Below are positions 22,619 to 34,462 of a stretch of 64,000 bases of DNA, piece after piece. The stretch's first letter is position 1, and each line of letters begins with the position of its first letter. Origin of the DNA: Ascochyta rabiei (taxonomy: Eukaryota > Ascomycota > Dothideomycetes > Pleosporales > Didymellaceae). The stretch lies in NCBI RefSeq assembly GCF_004011695.2, contig NC_082406.1, positions 2,604,001 through 2,668,000 on the forward strand. Reading direction: 5' to 3'. The position numbers were made by a program, and so were the translations under genes. The notes beneath the pieces are model-generated. The model was not told the origin of the DNA. It saw only the letters and a list, made by a program, of their open reading frames with translations, and made no database searches.

Positions 22619-23236
22619 AAGAGCAGTCCAACGTGGGGCCCGAACATTGGTCAGAGCGGTGGCTGTATCTAAAACGTTGACGCACAGACATCACGGCAAT
22701 TATGTAAGACCCAAGCAAGTGATGTGATTGGCTCTTCTCTCATAAATTACCAGATAGACAGAGATGACTTACCCCTGTCCAGTCTGTGTCAGCACTGACC
22801 AATGTACACTACTTTTGCCGGATACCATAGTACAGCACTTTCGCCGGCAACCACAGTATGTCGACAGACCTTCCCAAACCGAGGGTTGTAAGGCCTCAGG
22901 GACCCCGAGGGCTCCGTGGTGAAAGAGGGGTCGCAACTTCTCGCCTATCGGAATGCTTCTGATACCGGGTCTTCCCCACATTTCGGGAACTCCCTTAGCC
23001 CGTCCATATGATCGACAGAGCGCCAAGACGGGGATGCTTCGAGCCGAGTCGCTCTAAACTCGCGAGAGACAGCAGTCATGTGGTCGATATACATTATGAC
23101 GTGAGTCGGCCTACGTACTCTCCGCCCTGTACAGTCGGTGGTCGCGATTCAAGACCACCGATTGTTTAATTTACTCCCAACATGTATAAAGCCAGTCGCA
23201 ACTCGGTTCGATGTTGTCACAAGAGCACGATACGCC
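22619..23236. promoter_or_regulatory. Upstream region of the P450 gene
   Basis: About 0.6 kb without a supported gene. A TATAAA box lies at 23185-23190, 47-52 bp before the ATG. Two CCGG-containing near-repeats lie at about 22816-22850 (CCGGATACCATAGTACAG and CCGGCAACCACAGTA). An inverted CGG-N13-CCG pair at 22949-22967 resembles sites bound by Zn2Cys6 dimers. The functional status of all three is inferred only. Confidence 0.4.
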
Positions 23237-24842
23237 ATGGCACCTTCCCTACACCTCTTACAACCAGCCGACGAAGGTTCGCACGGGCGATATTACCTTT
23301 ACGCCGTCGTTGCTCTGCTTGTACTCGGTGTCGCCAAATACGTCTATCAGACCCTGACCTCGCCTCTTCGAGACGTGCCTGGTCCTTTCCTCGCCCGGTT
23401 TACCCGACTCTGGGAGCTTCGAGCGGTGCAAACTCAGGACAACCCGACCTTCAACATCGCGCTGCATGAAAAATACGGTAAGGCGGCGACACCGGATTCC
23501 TACCGTGATTCGACACCCCGGTGCGAGCAAGTCCCGCTGACAACTAAAAGGTCCAATTGTGCGCCTCGCACCAAACCGATACAGCATCAATGATGCTGAA
23601 GCCGCCAAGATCATCCTCGGACACAACGCTGCTCTTGACAAGTCGCGATACTACCATCCGTTTGGCCGGGCTGACGAGTACAACTTGTTCTCTGAGCCGA
23701 GCATCTCTGCCCATGCCAAAGCCAGACGTCCGTTTGCGCAGTTGTATTCGCAGACCACACTGCTCTCGTACGAGCCGTTTGTGGACACGTGCAACGCCAT
23801 CTTGCTGAAGAGATTCGAGGAGTATGCTCAAGAAGGGAAGCCGCTGGATGTCCGGCAGATGATGCAGTACTATGCTTTTGACGTCATTGGCGAGATTACG
23901 GTCGGATCGCGATTCGGGCTTATGGAGAACGACGGCGACAGCTCTGGGATCATCAAGGCTATCGATGACAGCGTGACGTACGGGTCCATCATAGGCCTAA
24001 TACCCGAGTGGCACGCGTTCATCTTCTGGGCCCTGAACACGCTTAGACTGCCAAACAGCTTCGAAAATGTCACAGACTTCATCGCCTACCACGTGGACAA
24101 CCGCGTCTCGGGACGCACGAAATCGCCCCAAGACCGCAGCGACTTTCTCGACAAGATGCTGCCCTTGGAGCAGGAAGGCAAGGCAACACGCTACCACACG
24201 CGACAGGCCACCCAGCAGAACATCACAGCCGGCTCAGACACGACCGCAATCTCCTTGACTGCCGTCATTGCCATGCTCACGCAGCACCCCGACACTCTCG
24301 CCGCGCTCCGCCACGAAGTCGACGAGGCCACCAGGTTGGGCGCCCTCTCCGACCCAGCGACGTTCCAGGAAGCGCAGAAGCTGCCGTACCTGCAAGCCGT
24401 CATAATGGAAGCGCTGCGCGTCCACCCAGCCGTCGGCGCGCCCTTGGTGCGCATCGTTGGCCCCCAAGGCCTGCAAGTCGCAGGCAAGTTCTTCCCGCCG
24501 GGCACCGAGGTAGGCGTCAACGCGTGGGTGGTGCACAACAACAAGTCCATCTTCGGCGCGGACGCACACGTCTTCCGCCCGGAGCGCTGGCTCACGGACA
24601 ACCAAGAGGAGCGCAGCGTGCTGGACCGCAATTTCTTTGCCTTTGGCGGCGGCCCGCGGACGTGCATCGGCAAGAACATCAGCCTGCTCGAGATGAGCAA
24701 GGTGATTCCGCAAATCGTGCGCAGGTACGATTTCGAAATCGTGGAGAACGAGCAGGGGGAAGCGTACTCGTGGACGACGAGGTGGTTTTCCAAGCCGAAT
24801 TTCAAGGCCACGGTGAGGAGGAGGAAGGATGTGCAGGCTTAG
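23237..24842 (+). CDS. Cytochrome P450 monooxygenase (pisatin-demethylase-like group)
   Basis: Two exons: 23237-23477 and 23551-24842 (73-nt intron, donor GTAAGG); 510 residues, normal for a microsomal fungal P450. The N terminus has one membrane anchor (YYLYAVVALLVLGVAKYVY), followed by the Pro-rich hinge RDVPGP. The I-helix oxygen-binding motif is AGSDTT, the K-helix ExxR is EALR, and the PERF-like motif is FRPERW. The haem-binding loop is FFAFGGGPRTCIG, with Cys452 as the axial ligand. All essential residues are intact. Family resemblance is to the pisatin-demethylase/benzoate-hydroxylase-like P450s of ascomycetes, but the substrate is unknown. Met at 23237 was chosen over an upstream in-frame Met (23138) because it sits directly before the anchor and after a TATA box. 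Neighbours are a decayed regulator and an MFS exporter. Confidence 0.93.
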
Positions 24843-24904
24843 TGATGTTTGTGTTGGACGGTGCATTAGGAGTATATAAGAGTATATGAGAGTATTATTT
24901 TTAA

Positions 24905-24965
24905 GAGTTATAAGAGTTATAAGAGTTATAAGAGTTATAAGAGAATATAAGTTATAAGAGTATAT
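24905..24965. repeat. AT-rich AGTTATAAG tandem repeat
   Basis: About four exact 9-bp units followed by degenerate ones, starting about 60 bp after the P450 stop codon. It probably overlaps the 3' UTR. Confidence 0.75.
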
Positions 24966-27489
24966 AAAAGAGTATGTGATAGAATATGTAAAAGAGAGTG
25001 TAAGAGAGAATGTGAAAGGAAATGTGAGAAAATATGTGAAAGAGAGTGTAAGAGAGAATGTGTGAGTGTGTGTGAGAGAGATGTGGATATGAAAGATGCG
25101 TCAATGTGAGGGAGGAAAAGGTGGTGGTGGTGGTGGTGGCGTGATTGCAAGGGGGTTTCCCTAGGCATGGGGCTGAACGAAGCATGGAAGGAAGGATGAT
25201 GTGCATGTGCATGTGCATGCGGCGTGTGCAGCGTTTCGGTTGGCTAGGGCGGGAAAGTTTCCTTGCTGTCGGTTAATGGGATGGAATTTTGTTTTTGCTG
25301 GGGATACCCTTGAGCTGGCCTTGCTCCTCGACAGTCTGTGGGGAGAGTAGGGTATTTGTTTGGGCGTGTGTGTTTGGGTGTGCAGCCATGTGTCTGCCTA
25401 GGAATGGTAGTGTTTCTGCTTGCTTGGAGGGCTGGGCTGGAAATGCGGGTTGGGTGCTTACTGTCGGCTCAGCTGCGAGTGCGCCGTGTTCCACAGACGT
25501 GGATCGACGGCATCCGTGCTCTCAGGGTCTTTGCTCGTGCTACGGCCGGACGACAAGTCGAGACGGCTGAATAATGTTAGGGTGGAGGGAGTCGATGAGG
25601 AAAAAAGGAATTGGATGGGGTTGGATCTCTCACAGACACGCGTAGCATTGCGCAGACAGGTATCGATGGGTAGAGGAGATGGAGGTGTGCGTGTCTCAGG
25701 TCTGCTGCATGGTTTGCTGATGGGGAGGTCGACGTTTGTGCGACGGCATGGTCAGCTTCTGCCAGACAACGGCTTCAACGGCATACATCCGTCGGAGCCC
25801 TTGGTCGCACGCCGTGTCGCAGCCAATACAAAGAACAGAGCTAGCGTGATTGATGAGCGGAGTTTCTGCTGTAGAGGATGTAGAAGGCGTTGCTGTCGTC
25901 GTAGCGTGAGGCTGTGGCGGCTAAAGGCTGGGGGATGAGCGTGCATGTGCCGAGCGATGTAATCAGTAGGCTGCATGACAGGTGAGGTGGTGCGGGCCGT
26001 TGATAGTATGGGCGTCGGCCCGAGAAGGAGTGATTCAGCCGGTGCTTGGTTGGGGAGAGGATGACGGTGCAAGACTGCTGTGAGTGAGGAAGCACGTTGC
26101 AGGTGGATGGAGGTGTTTATGCCTATCGATGGAGGTGTGGATGAGGCATGTTGCAGGTGGATGTAGGTGTTGGTGCACATGGGGATGGATGGGATGCAAT
26201 GGCTCAGGGTCTGTGTCGCCGTGGTCAGCCCTATATGGAGGCAGACAGCGTGCCATTGGAGAGGAGGTGGTGACGCAGACGGGCTTGTGCCGGCCGAACG
26301 CATTGACGTCGAGGCGCGTCGCTGCATGTGCGGCACTGGCAAGCCAACACGGGCACGGCATAAGCAGATGCGGCGGACCAGGGCGTTGCCCGGCTCAGGC
26401 GCGCAGGCTCGGCGTGGGTGCAGAGGCACGACGCGTCGCAGGCTGATTTGATGGACGGAAGCACGGCTTGCAGTGGTTGTGGTCGTCGTCGACAATGGAC
26501 GGACGGTATGCAAAGCACGTGATGGCGGCAGGGGGGGCTAGCGTGCCCTTTGAGTCTTTGACTTTTCTTTCGATTCCTTTCCTCTGCAGTGCGCTGGCTC
26601 GAGGCCAAAAGCCCTTTCGCCTTCACTTTCTTCATTTCTCGCGCGCCCGCCCTCGCGCGCCCGTCACCGCCGGCGCTGCCTTGTCCACGCATCGAGCGGC
26701 AGAAGACAGAAGAGGTGCCGTTGCGGCCAGTAAGCGTGGCAGCGGGAACGCTTGAGCGCAGGGCCTTGAAGCGACATTTGGCGAGCCCGCTAAATCTAGT
26801 CGTCTGTAATCTGTAATCCGTACTGTGTAAGTCGCAAATCCCCAGCCGGCCGTCCGTCCGTCAGCCATGCACGTCTGGCGGCGCACTGCGCACGCTTCTT
26901 GTTTTCTGCTCTCTGCTCCCTGCTCCCTGCTCCCTGCTCCGTGTTCACGACCTGCTCGACGCGGCTAGTGGGCGGTGCGGTGCTGGGCAGTGCTGGGCGC
27001 CTGCCGTGCCTCGCGTCGGCCTCGTCGCCAGGCCGCCCGCATTTGCGCATTCTTGAAGCTTGGGTTGGTCTTGCAAGCGTCGTGGGTCGTGTTCTGCGAG
27101 CGTGCGCCAGGGGTGTCCGCCACAGCCAGGGCGCGCGCAGCGATAGGACGGGCGACGGCGACACGAGCTCCTGCTAATCTTACCCGCGCAGTGCACGACT
27201 GCAGCTTGCGTTGCAGCGAGGACCAGCGCAAACCGGCAACCGAGGCACACCCCTGGCCGCGTGGTGGCTCTCCTAGAGTCCTAGCTCGGTCGTCTGCTAG
27301 TCTGCTCGTCTGCTAGTCTGCTCATCTGCTAGTCTGCTCATCTGCTAGCTGCCCCATCTGGTTGGGCCCACGCCTCGCCTCGCCTCGCCTCGCCAGCAAT
27401 CCTAGTCGCGGCCGTCCCTCTTCCTCTTGCTGGCGTCCGACCCTTAAGCTTTCAAGCGAGCTGCGGCTGCGTGCTCCCCCAGCGTCCAC

Positions 27490-27496
27490 GTCTGCA

Positions 27497-27530
<34 letters not shown>

Positions 27531-27545
27531 TGTCTGCGTCCACGT
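27490..27545. repeat. TCTGCG hexamer repeat upstream of the Zn2Cys6 regulator
   Basis: About eight TCTGCG/TCTGTG units, likely in the promoter or 5' UTR of the gene that starts at 27647. Confidence 0.75.
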
Positions 27546-27646
27546 CCACGGCCAGCGTCCACGTCCCGCCTCCAGCGCCGACTCGACTCCAGCGTGCGCC
27601 GCGAGTCTGCGCCGAGCGTGGCTTCGACCATTGCTACTGCTAGCCC

Positions 27647-29965
27647 ATGTCGCACGGCTTTTCCTCGCAGCTCGACCCGCCGCCCAACCCGCCCGCCGCC
27701 TCGCACTTTTCGCACGCCAGCATGGCCGACCTGAACTCCCAGCAGGCGCGCCCGCAGCAACACCCGCACCCGCACCAGCACCAACACCCGCACCAGCACC
27801 AGCACCAGCAGCACCAGCAGCACCAGCAACAGCAACAGCCCGGAGCCTATGCCTCGCCGCACGCCTACCCGTCCCCCACCTCGATGCAGCCCACGTACTC
27901 GTATCCCCCCCCAGGCCAGCCCACCGGCGAGCCCTACCGCGCATCACCCCCCGGCGCCAACATGTCCCTGCCGCCGCTGAACCTGCCGCCCATACGCCTG
28001 CAAGACGGCCAGCAACCGCCGCCGCCGCAACCACCACAGCAGCAACAGCAGCACCAGCACCAGCACCAGCAACCACAGCAACCCATGGGCTCGCCGCTCC
28101 CGCCGCCGCAGCATCCAATGCAGCAGCACTACCCCCCGCCGGGCTATGCGCACCCAGCCCAGCCCATGAACATGGGCCCCGCGCAGTACAACGCGATGCG
28201 CTACCAGCTGCCCCCGCAGCCCGACCAGCGCGTCCTGTCCGGCGGCCGACACAAGAAGGAGATCAAGCGGCGCACAAAGACTGGATGTCTGACGTGTCGC
28301 AAAAGAAGAATCAAGGTGAGTGCGCACCCCAATGGCCTGCAATGGGCAGACGCGTCGCGACGCGTGAGCCTCGAGTTGGACGTTTCGCTTCGCAGACAGC
28401 CGTCGCTGCTCCTAACCGAGCCACCATGAAGCGAGCGAGCCAAACAATCCACATCTCTAACCTGACCTCACACCTCATCTCACCTCACCTCATCTCACGC
28501 CTCACCTCACCTTACACCTCACCTCACCTTACACCCCACCTCACCTTACACCCCACCTCACCTTACACCCCACCTTACACCTCACACCTCACACCTCACA
28601 CCTCACCTTGCCTCGTCTCAACTCCACGTCCAATTGCACGTGCGCTAACACTTCCTGTCACAGTGCGACGAGGCGCATCCCACCTGCAGAAACTGCCAAA
28701 AAAGCAAACGCGAGTGTCTGGGCTACGATCCCATCTTTAAGCAGCAGCCCGGCCCCGCCCAGATACAGCCTGCCCCCAACGCTGCACCAACACCACATTC
28801 CTTGACGCCGCCCGTGCCCGCTGCTGCCCCACCCGCCTCTGCCAACTTTCAAAGCCAGGTTCCTCAAGGGTATGCCCCCGCCTCGTCCGCCGGTTACGCA
28901 CCCGCTGCAGCCGCTACCACGGCAACCCACGACCCGCAAGCTTTCAACGCCATCGACCCTGCACTCGCTGCTGCTGCCGCTCCCGGAATGCATCCAGCCC
29001 AGTCCCAGTACAACGGCATGCCAATGGACCCCGCCATGAGACAGCAGAGCTACGCGCACCCGCCGCCTCTACCGGAGCCACACAAGGGCAGACGCCTCGA
29101 CATAAGTGACATCTTTGGCATTTGCAACCACAGCCCTCCAGACGTCCCGCCCCGGACGTCGCCGCCAGCCCCTGAAACCGACGAGCAGTTCTCCCAGATC
29201 TTCGTCAACGACTACGTCCAGGGTCTCGACTACATGCTGCAGACGACGTGGTTCTCAAAAGACAACAATGCCATCCACCGCATCTTCACCAACCAGGCTC
29301 TGCACGAGGAGGCCGCTTTCTTCACAGAAACCATCAAGACCCAGAGTGGTGCTGCAGACATGTCAAGCGTCTTTAGTCAAGAGGCCCGGCTCATCTGGCG
29401 CCTGCTAGGGTCGTGCAAGCTCCCCTCACTCGCAACCAACGGCGTCAAAGCGGAGGAGGGCGATGCCCACCCTGCCGAGACGGAAGACGCCGCAATAAGA
29501 GAAGCCCGCGCGCGCTTCGACGTCCTGGAAGCCCTACTCACCAACTCGAACGTCGAGACAAACCCGCTACGTGACATGGTCTACCCTGCCGACATCCACG
29601 AAGAGAAGAAGCACGAGGTCGATTTCTGGCTCAACCTCGGCGATTTCGTGCGCTATGCAGGCGACGAGCGAGCCCCACCAGGCGCTGCAGACCACGCGCT
29701 CGCTACGATGCGCACAGTCCTGCGCGTGCAAGAAGTACGAGACGCCATTTACTCAATAGCCATTGCTCGCCACTACGGAGCGCGCATAGGAGGCTTCCCC
29801 AACGCGCTACCGCAATCAATGGACCCGCACGAAGACAGCGATCTGAACAAGCTTCTCGTTGCCATGTCCTTCATCAGCCACGAGAGCCGTGCTGGCTCGC
29901 AGCAAGTCTTAGCTCGCATCTGTGACATGGCGATGCTGTCATGGACGGTGGCCAGAAGTCCTTAG
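27647..29965 (+). CDS. Zn2Cys6 (C6) transcription factor with His/Gln/Pro-rich N terminus
   Basis: Two exons: 27647-28315 and 28664-29965; 656 residues. The first 200 residues are dominated by Pro, His and Gln runs (HPHQHQHPHQHQHQQHQQ). A basic stretch (GRHKKEIKRRTKTG) leads into the zinc cluster CLTCRKRRIK, spliced to CDEAHPTCRNCQKSKREC, which gives all six Cys of a Zn(II)2Cys6 DNA-binding domain followed by LGYDPIF. The C-terminal half is a helical regulatory region (QIFVNDYVQGLDYMLQTTWF, RLIWRLLG). Such proteins act in the nucleus and usually bind CGG half-sites as dimers; target genes are unknown. The intron of 348 nt (donor GTGAGT, CTAACA before the CACAG acceptor) is several times longer than others here and cuts the zinc cluster between its second and third Cys. 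Confidence 0.93.
28455..28612. repeat. Pyrimidine-rich CACCTCACCTTA minisatellite inside an intron
   Basis: Interleaved CCTCA, CCTTACACC and CACACCT units fill about 160 bp of the 348-nt intron of the Zn2Cys6 gene. It accounts for the unusual intron length. Confidence 0.8.
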
Positions 29966-31523
29966 TACGGCAGTTTGTCAACATGGAACCCCGCCATTGC
30001 CTGGTAGCCTCTCAGGCAGTCTCTGTACCACTAGCCGTCGGATCAGTGTCTTCACGTTATTGCATGCATGCCGCTTGAGCGGTCGTTATATCCCCCTGCT
30101 TTCTTTTCTCTTGCATTCGCTATGCTATTCTTGACTACCTTTTGTGGACTATACACACTTATCCCTACGTTTTGTCCAACCGCAATCTCTGAATACCTGC
30201 ATATAGCGAGGGAGCTGGTGGTTCATGGCAGTCGGCACGTATAACAAATACCCATTTCGGTTCGACTCGAAACTGTACCGTCGAAGTGATGACTTCTTCC
30301 CGCGACTTCGTTACCCAGTTGCTTGACTGGTTCCAGCATGGTGGGAAGCAATGAACACGAAACCAGCGGGTCCTGGCAGACATGTCGGATTCACCGCCAC
30401 TCTAGTGCAACCTACAAAGTGTCTTGTCGGCATCTCTCCAGAAAGACGCGTGGACATGGTTGGGGTTCAAGCGTGCAATACTCTCTCAGCTTGACACTGT
30501 TCAGCATTCGTCCTACGTACCTCAGCTTCAATGGCAATGTCACCCAACCTGTACAGTCAGACGGAAAACTACAACTACGACCGGCATTCACCCAACTCCA
30601 ACACCACAACAGCGATGCGTCCCACACAACGGCTGCCTCGGAGAATATCCACTCTCTCGGTTCACATGCCAGCGCCTCACCGCTGATTACCGCTGCCGTG
30701 ACACACCACTCTAATGAGCCTACGCCCCAGGCACCGACAGCTCAGCCAGAGCGACCAATCGGATCCGTCGCCGCGGTCGCACAACCGCAAATCGAACATG
30801 TGGTCTGTGGCCGTGACACCGGAGCATTTGGATTTGACCGGCCACGCCACTTGCATAAGTGGGGGGCCCTCTCCCATCAACCAAGCAACGACAACGTCCC
30901 TGTAGCACGCCGCCAGCAGGCTGGTCGTTGCAGTCTGAGACGGGCCAGATGAGCGAGTGAGATGGGCACCGCATATGCGCGGCCCATCTCCACTCCACCC
31001 TTAGCCGTGGGATCCTGGCCTGACAGCTCCGGTGTCTCCAATCCGCATCAAGAGGGCGCTCTGGATGCTGACGTGCTTGGGGTGCTGCGCATCCTGGTGT
31101 TGGACGCGAAGAGGGCGTCATGTTACACCGCAGCGCTAGCTAGCATGAACGTACAGTACTTGTAGACTTTAGGCCCAGGACGGGATGCGCGGCAGAGAGC
31201 GTTGGGATTGCATCTGAAAAACTGGTTGTCAACGTGCTGGGACTTGGTGAGCATGTCTGGGAGTACAGTGCTGTATTGTTATAGTGGTACGAGTTGTAGT
31301 GTGTAGATGGTATTACAAGTTCCGGCAACCCCAACCACTCACTGCATCTCCGCTGTACCCCACCACCCCAACCCAGCATTGAAAGCAGACCATTATAGAT
31401 CAACCAGTTTTGAATCGCAGTGTTCTCGCCGGCAGGCAATCTTAGGCTCACGCAGACATCACCACTGGTCGTATGATATATCCTTTTCAACGTCAAAGGA
31501 AACCATCGAACATGAGAAATTCA
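29966..31523. other. Intergenic region with a possible gene remnant
   Basis: No intact gene is supported. Between 30531 and 30905 one forward frame carries two protein-like stretches (MAMSPNLYSQTENYNYDRHS at the start, NRKSNMWSVAVTPEHLDL later), separated by two in-frame TGA codons. This could be a decayed small gene or an unrecognised intron. Nothing else is recognised. Confidence 0.35.
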
Positions 31524-31612
31524 GGTCGCTTAGCTCAGTTGGTTAGAGCGTGGTGCTAATAGCTTTCATCCTTGATACGCCAAGGTCGCGAGTTCGACCC
31601 TCGTAGTGACCA
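31524..31612 (+). tRNA. tRNA-Ile (anticodon AAU) with a 15-nt intron
   Basis: The acceptor stem GGTCGCT pairs with AGTGACC (one G-T pair), and the discriminator base is A (31612). The D arm is GCTCAGTTGGTTAGAGC. The anticodon stem TGGTG/CGCCA encloses loop CTAATA...A with anticodon AAT at 31558-31560. A 15-nt intron (31562-31576) sits one base 3' of the anticodon, the canonical nuclear position. The T arm contains GTTCGAC (B box). Both internal RNA polymerase III promoter boxes are present. Confidence 0.97.
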
Positions 31613-31615
31613 TCC

Positions 31616-31623
31616 TTTTTTTT
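31616..31623 (+). terminator. RNA polymerase III T-run terminator
   Basis: An uninterrupted run of eight T follows the tRNA-Ile gene by three bases, as expected for Pol III termination. Confidence 0.85.
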
Positions 31624-32521
31624 CGTTTTCATCTTTCGCCGCCCCCATGCTAAGAATGACCTTGTGTTTGCCTGGGTCACTCGTGCGTCTTTTTTCTTTT
31701 ATTCGTGGAGTTGTGGATCGCTGAAGGTATTGCATGGGCTTCCTTGACGTGGTTGTGACTTGTGAGGACGCATTACCTCGATTGTCAGAACGCAGAGTGC
31801 ACTCGGTGTTGGTTGATCGTTATCTTTATCTCGTACGAGGGTTTTCTTGGTTTGCCTGGTGTTGACGGGGCCGGGTTGTGGAAAGACATTGATGCGCTGC
31901 GCCGTGTTCCTGTCGGCGTCCCTGTGCGGTATCTCCTCGAACCTTCTTTTTTACAGTCGTACGAGGTTCTTCCAATCCTCCTCGTCTCTGGAAAGCGTTT
32001 ACGGGAGATGCAACGCCGGAATGTGGGGGGCTCGACGAGGCTCAAAAGCGAGCTAACTCCACGCGGCATGACAACCGGCTGGCCTGCGCAGCATGAGCGT
32101 TGGCTGACTTAGCGATACAAGCGACTTGTGGCTTCCATACACACGCGCCAAGCCTGATCTGGCTGCGGCTAAGCGTAAAGCAGGTAGCGGCATCGTTCTC
32201 TTGGCAGCAAAGTGCCGTGAAGCAATTCCGCCCGACTCCCCGCAACATGACGGCACGCCTAGTCGGCGCGCCCACCACGTCCAGCCTCGCGATCCCCTAC
32301 AACCGATTTTATTGCCGGCCAGATTCCAGTCCCGTGTTCCTTGCCATGGTGCTCTCTGACACTAGCGGCGTCCTTGCTGGGCATTTCTTAAAGCTGTCGA
32401 TGCCGCTGCTGCTCCCTCACTGATCAGCATTGTATATACCACCAATTGATATCTGCGAGTTTTTTTTCCTGATTGCCTCGTACATTCCCTTCCTTCCTCA
32501 CGTAGACACGATACTTGCAAG
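31624..32521. other. Intergenic region upstream of the monooxygenase
   Basis: About 0.9 kb with only short unsupported frames. It contains the promoter of the gene at 32522, with a T-rich stretch at 32460-32470. Nothing else is seen. Confidence 0.45.
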
Positions 32522-34462
32522 ATGGCGGTCGAAAACTACGACATCGTCATCGTCGGCGCCGGACCGGTCGGTCTATGTCTCTCCACGTGTCTGTCGAGAT
32601 GGGGGTACAAGATCAAGCACATCGACAACCGGCCCGAGCCCACGGCCACTGGGCGCGCAGACGGCATCCAGCCGCGGTCGTTGGATCTCCTGCGCAACAT
32701 GGGCCTGAAGCGCAAGATCATGGAGCACGAGCCGGCCAAGGTCTACGAAGTCGCTTTCTGGGACCCGAGCTCCAAGGGCGGCATCGTTCAGACCGGCACA
32801 TGGGCTAGTTGCCCCAAGTTCATCGACGCGAGATACCCGTTCACGACGCTGCTGCATCAGGGTCTGATCGAGAGGGTCTTCATCCAGGATATCGAGAAGA
32901 ATGGAAACACGGTTCAGCGGCCCTGGACGATTACCGGCTTCGAGAACGACGGGAAGGATCCTACATACCCGGTCGAGGTCAAGCTTTCGCACGTTGATGG
33001 CACATTGTCCGAGACTGTACGGGCCAAGTATCTCTTCAGTGGAGAGGGCGCGAGGAGTTTTGTGAGGGACCAGCTCGGCGTAAAGATCCGGTACAAGGAT
33101 CCCATTGCGCACGTATGGGGTGTCATGGACGGCGTTGTCAGGACGAACTTCCCCGATATCAAGGTGCGTCAAGTTCCGATTGTGATTGTGAATGCGACTA
33201 ACAGACTTCAGATGAAATGCACAATTCACTCAGACGCTGGATCCATCATGATCATTCCTCGCGAGGACAATATGGTCCGTCTCTACATCCAGATTGCCAG
33301 CTCCACAGACAAGGACTGGGATCCCCGCAAACAAGCCACAGCAGAAGAGGTACAGGAGAAGGCAAAGGCTATCTTGAAGCCCTACGAGATCACTTGGGAC
33401 CGTCTTGAGTGGTTCTCTGTCTACCCTATCGGTCAGGGTATCGCCGAGAAGTACACGCTGGACGAGCGTGTCTTCATGGGTGGTGATGCCTGCCACACAC
33501 ATTCCCCCAAGGCCGGCCAAGGCATGAACACCGCGTTCCTGGACGCAGTGAACCTCGCCTGGAAGATCCACCACGTTGAGTCTGGATGGGCGCCACGCTC
33601 CACCCTCTCCACCTACGAGTCTGAACGCCAGCTCATTGCCGAAACCCTGCTCGACTTCGACGCGCGGTACGCAAAGCTCTTCTCCGCACGCATCCCCTCC
33701 GCTGGTGAGGTCGCCGGCGCGTCCTCCAGCGACGCTTCTGAGAATGAGTTCATCAAGACATTCAAGGCTAGCTGCGAGTTCACCTCAGGATACGGCGTAG
33801 CGTACAATCCCAACGCGATCAACTGGGGCCCCGAGCATCCCGCACAGCACCCTCTGATCCTGCAATACGAAAAGGGTACCACACTCCGAACCGGACGCAT
33901 CCTCATCCCGGCAACGGTAACGCGCGTCGTAGACGCCAACGTGGTGCATCTCGAGCAGGAAATCCCCCTCAACGGCTCCTACCGCGTCTTCGTCTTCGGC
34001 GGCGCCCTCAGCCAGACCGCGACCGCGCTCAATGACCTCGCATCCCACATGTCAGCCCCCTCCTCCTTCTTCTCCAACTTCCTCTACAAGGACGTCGACA
34101 CAGCCGACCGCTACCACGAGCAGCACAACCCGCACACGTCCTTCCTCTCGCTCGCCATCATCCTCAACGCGCCCCGCGCCAAGATCCACATTGACCAGCA
34201 GCTCCCCAAGATCCTCGCCCGCTACGCCGACCACGTCTACGCCGACGACGTGTGGGACGTGCGCGTGCCCGACGCCAAAGCCGCGGCGCACGCCAAGATG
34301 GGGCTCAGCGAGGACAAGGGTGGTATTGTCGTCGTCCGGCCCGATGGGTATGTCGGCGTTGTGGTCAAGCTGGAGGAGGGCAGCGGGACGGCAGACGCGC
34401 TGAACAAGTACTTTGGCGCAGTGACGGGGAAGAAGCTGGGCGGCGAGCGAGCGAGCTTGTAG
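32522..34462 (+). CDS. FAD-dependent phenol 2-monooxygenase-type hydroxylase
   Basis: Two exons: 32522-33163 and 33212-34462 (48-nt in-frame intron, donor GTGCGT, acceptor TTCAG); 630 residues. The N-terminal dinucleotide-binding fold reads [16 protein letters not shown], with the GxGxxG glycines at residues 12, 14 and 17, followed by the acidic FAD-ribose ligand region HIDNRPEP. The second FAD motif is [20 protein letters not shown]. The C-terminal third is the thioredoxin-like dimerisation domain typical of phenol hydroxylases ([29 protein letters not shown]). These enzymes hydroxylate phenolic rings ortho to an existing hydroxyl using NADPH and O2; the exact phenol is unknown. The intron is divisible by three and stop-free, so an unspliced reading would insert 16 residues before [10 protein letters not shown]. 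The nearby GST may act in the same detoxification context, which is an inference. Confidence 0.93.
   Translation: MAVENYDIVIVGAGPVGLCLSTCLSRWGYKIKHIDNRPEPTATGRADGIQPRSLDLLRNMGLKRKIMEHEPAKVYEVAFWDPSSKGGIVQTGTWASCPKFIDARYPFTTLLHQGLIERVFIQDIEKNGNTVQRPWTITGFENDGKDPTYPVEVKLSHVDGTLSETVRAKYLFSGEGARSFVRDQLGVKIRYKDPIAHVWGVMDGVVRTNFPDIKVRQVPIVIVNATNRLQMKCTIHSDAGSIMIIPREDNMVRLYIQIASSTDKDWDPRKQATAEEVQEKAKAILKPYEITWDRLEWFSVYPIGQGIAEKYTLDERVFMGGDACHTHSPKAGQGMNTAFLDAVNLAWKIHHVESGWAPRSTLSTYESERQLIAETLLDFDARYAKLFSARIPSAGEVAGASSSDASENEFIKTFKASCEFTSGYGVAYNPNAINWGPEHPAQHPLILQYEKGTTLRTGRILIPATVTRVVDANVVHLEQEIPLNGSYRVFVFGGALSQTATALNDLASHMSAPSSFFSNFLYKDVDTADRYHEQHNPHTSFLSLAIILNAPRAKIHIDQQLPKILARYADHVYADDVWDVRVPDAKAAAHAKMGLSEDKGGIVVVRPDGYVGVVVKLEEGSGTADALNKYFGAVTGKKLGGERASL

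Larger units (their letters stand above)
24843..27646. other. 2.8-kb low-complexity region
   Basis: No gene is supported. It starts with AT-rich AGTTATAAG repeats (24905-24945) and related AGAGTATATAAG and AGAGAGTGTAAG tracts to about 25090. It then holds a GGT run (25119-25139), a duplicated GTTGCAGGTGGATG segment near 26098-26165 and a GCTCCCT heptamer run (about 26910-26940). It ends with TCTGCTAG/TCTGCTCG units (about 27295-27350) and a TCTGCG hexamer run (about 27490-27545) just before the next gene. Confidence 0.55.

Noticed and set aside
25752..26513. 253-codon minus-strand frame in the low-complexity region
   Set aside because: Composition is Thr/Ser/His-rich without conserved blocks, overlaps imperfect repeats, and lacks a credible start context.
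27444..28118. Minus-strand Ala/Gly/Val-rich frame opposite the Zn2Cys6 gene
   Set aside because: Antisense shadow of the GC-rich Pro/His/Gln coding region.
30323..30952. 209-codon plus-strand frame in the intergenic region
   Set aside because: No motif, and a different frame of the same DNA gives the more protein-like pieces noted separately.
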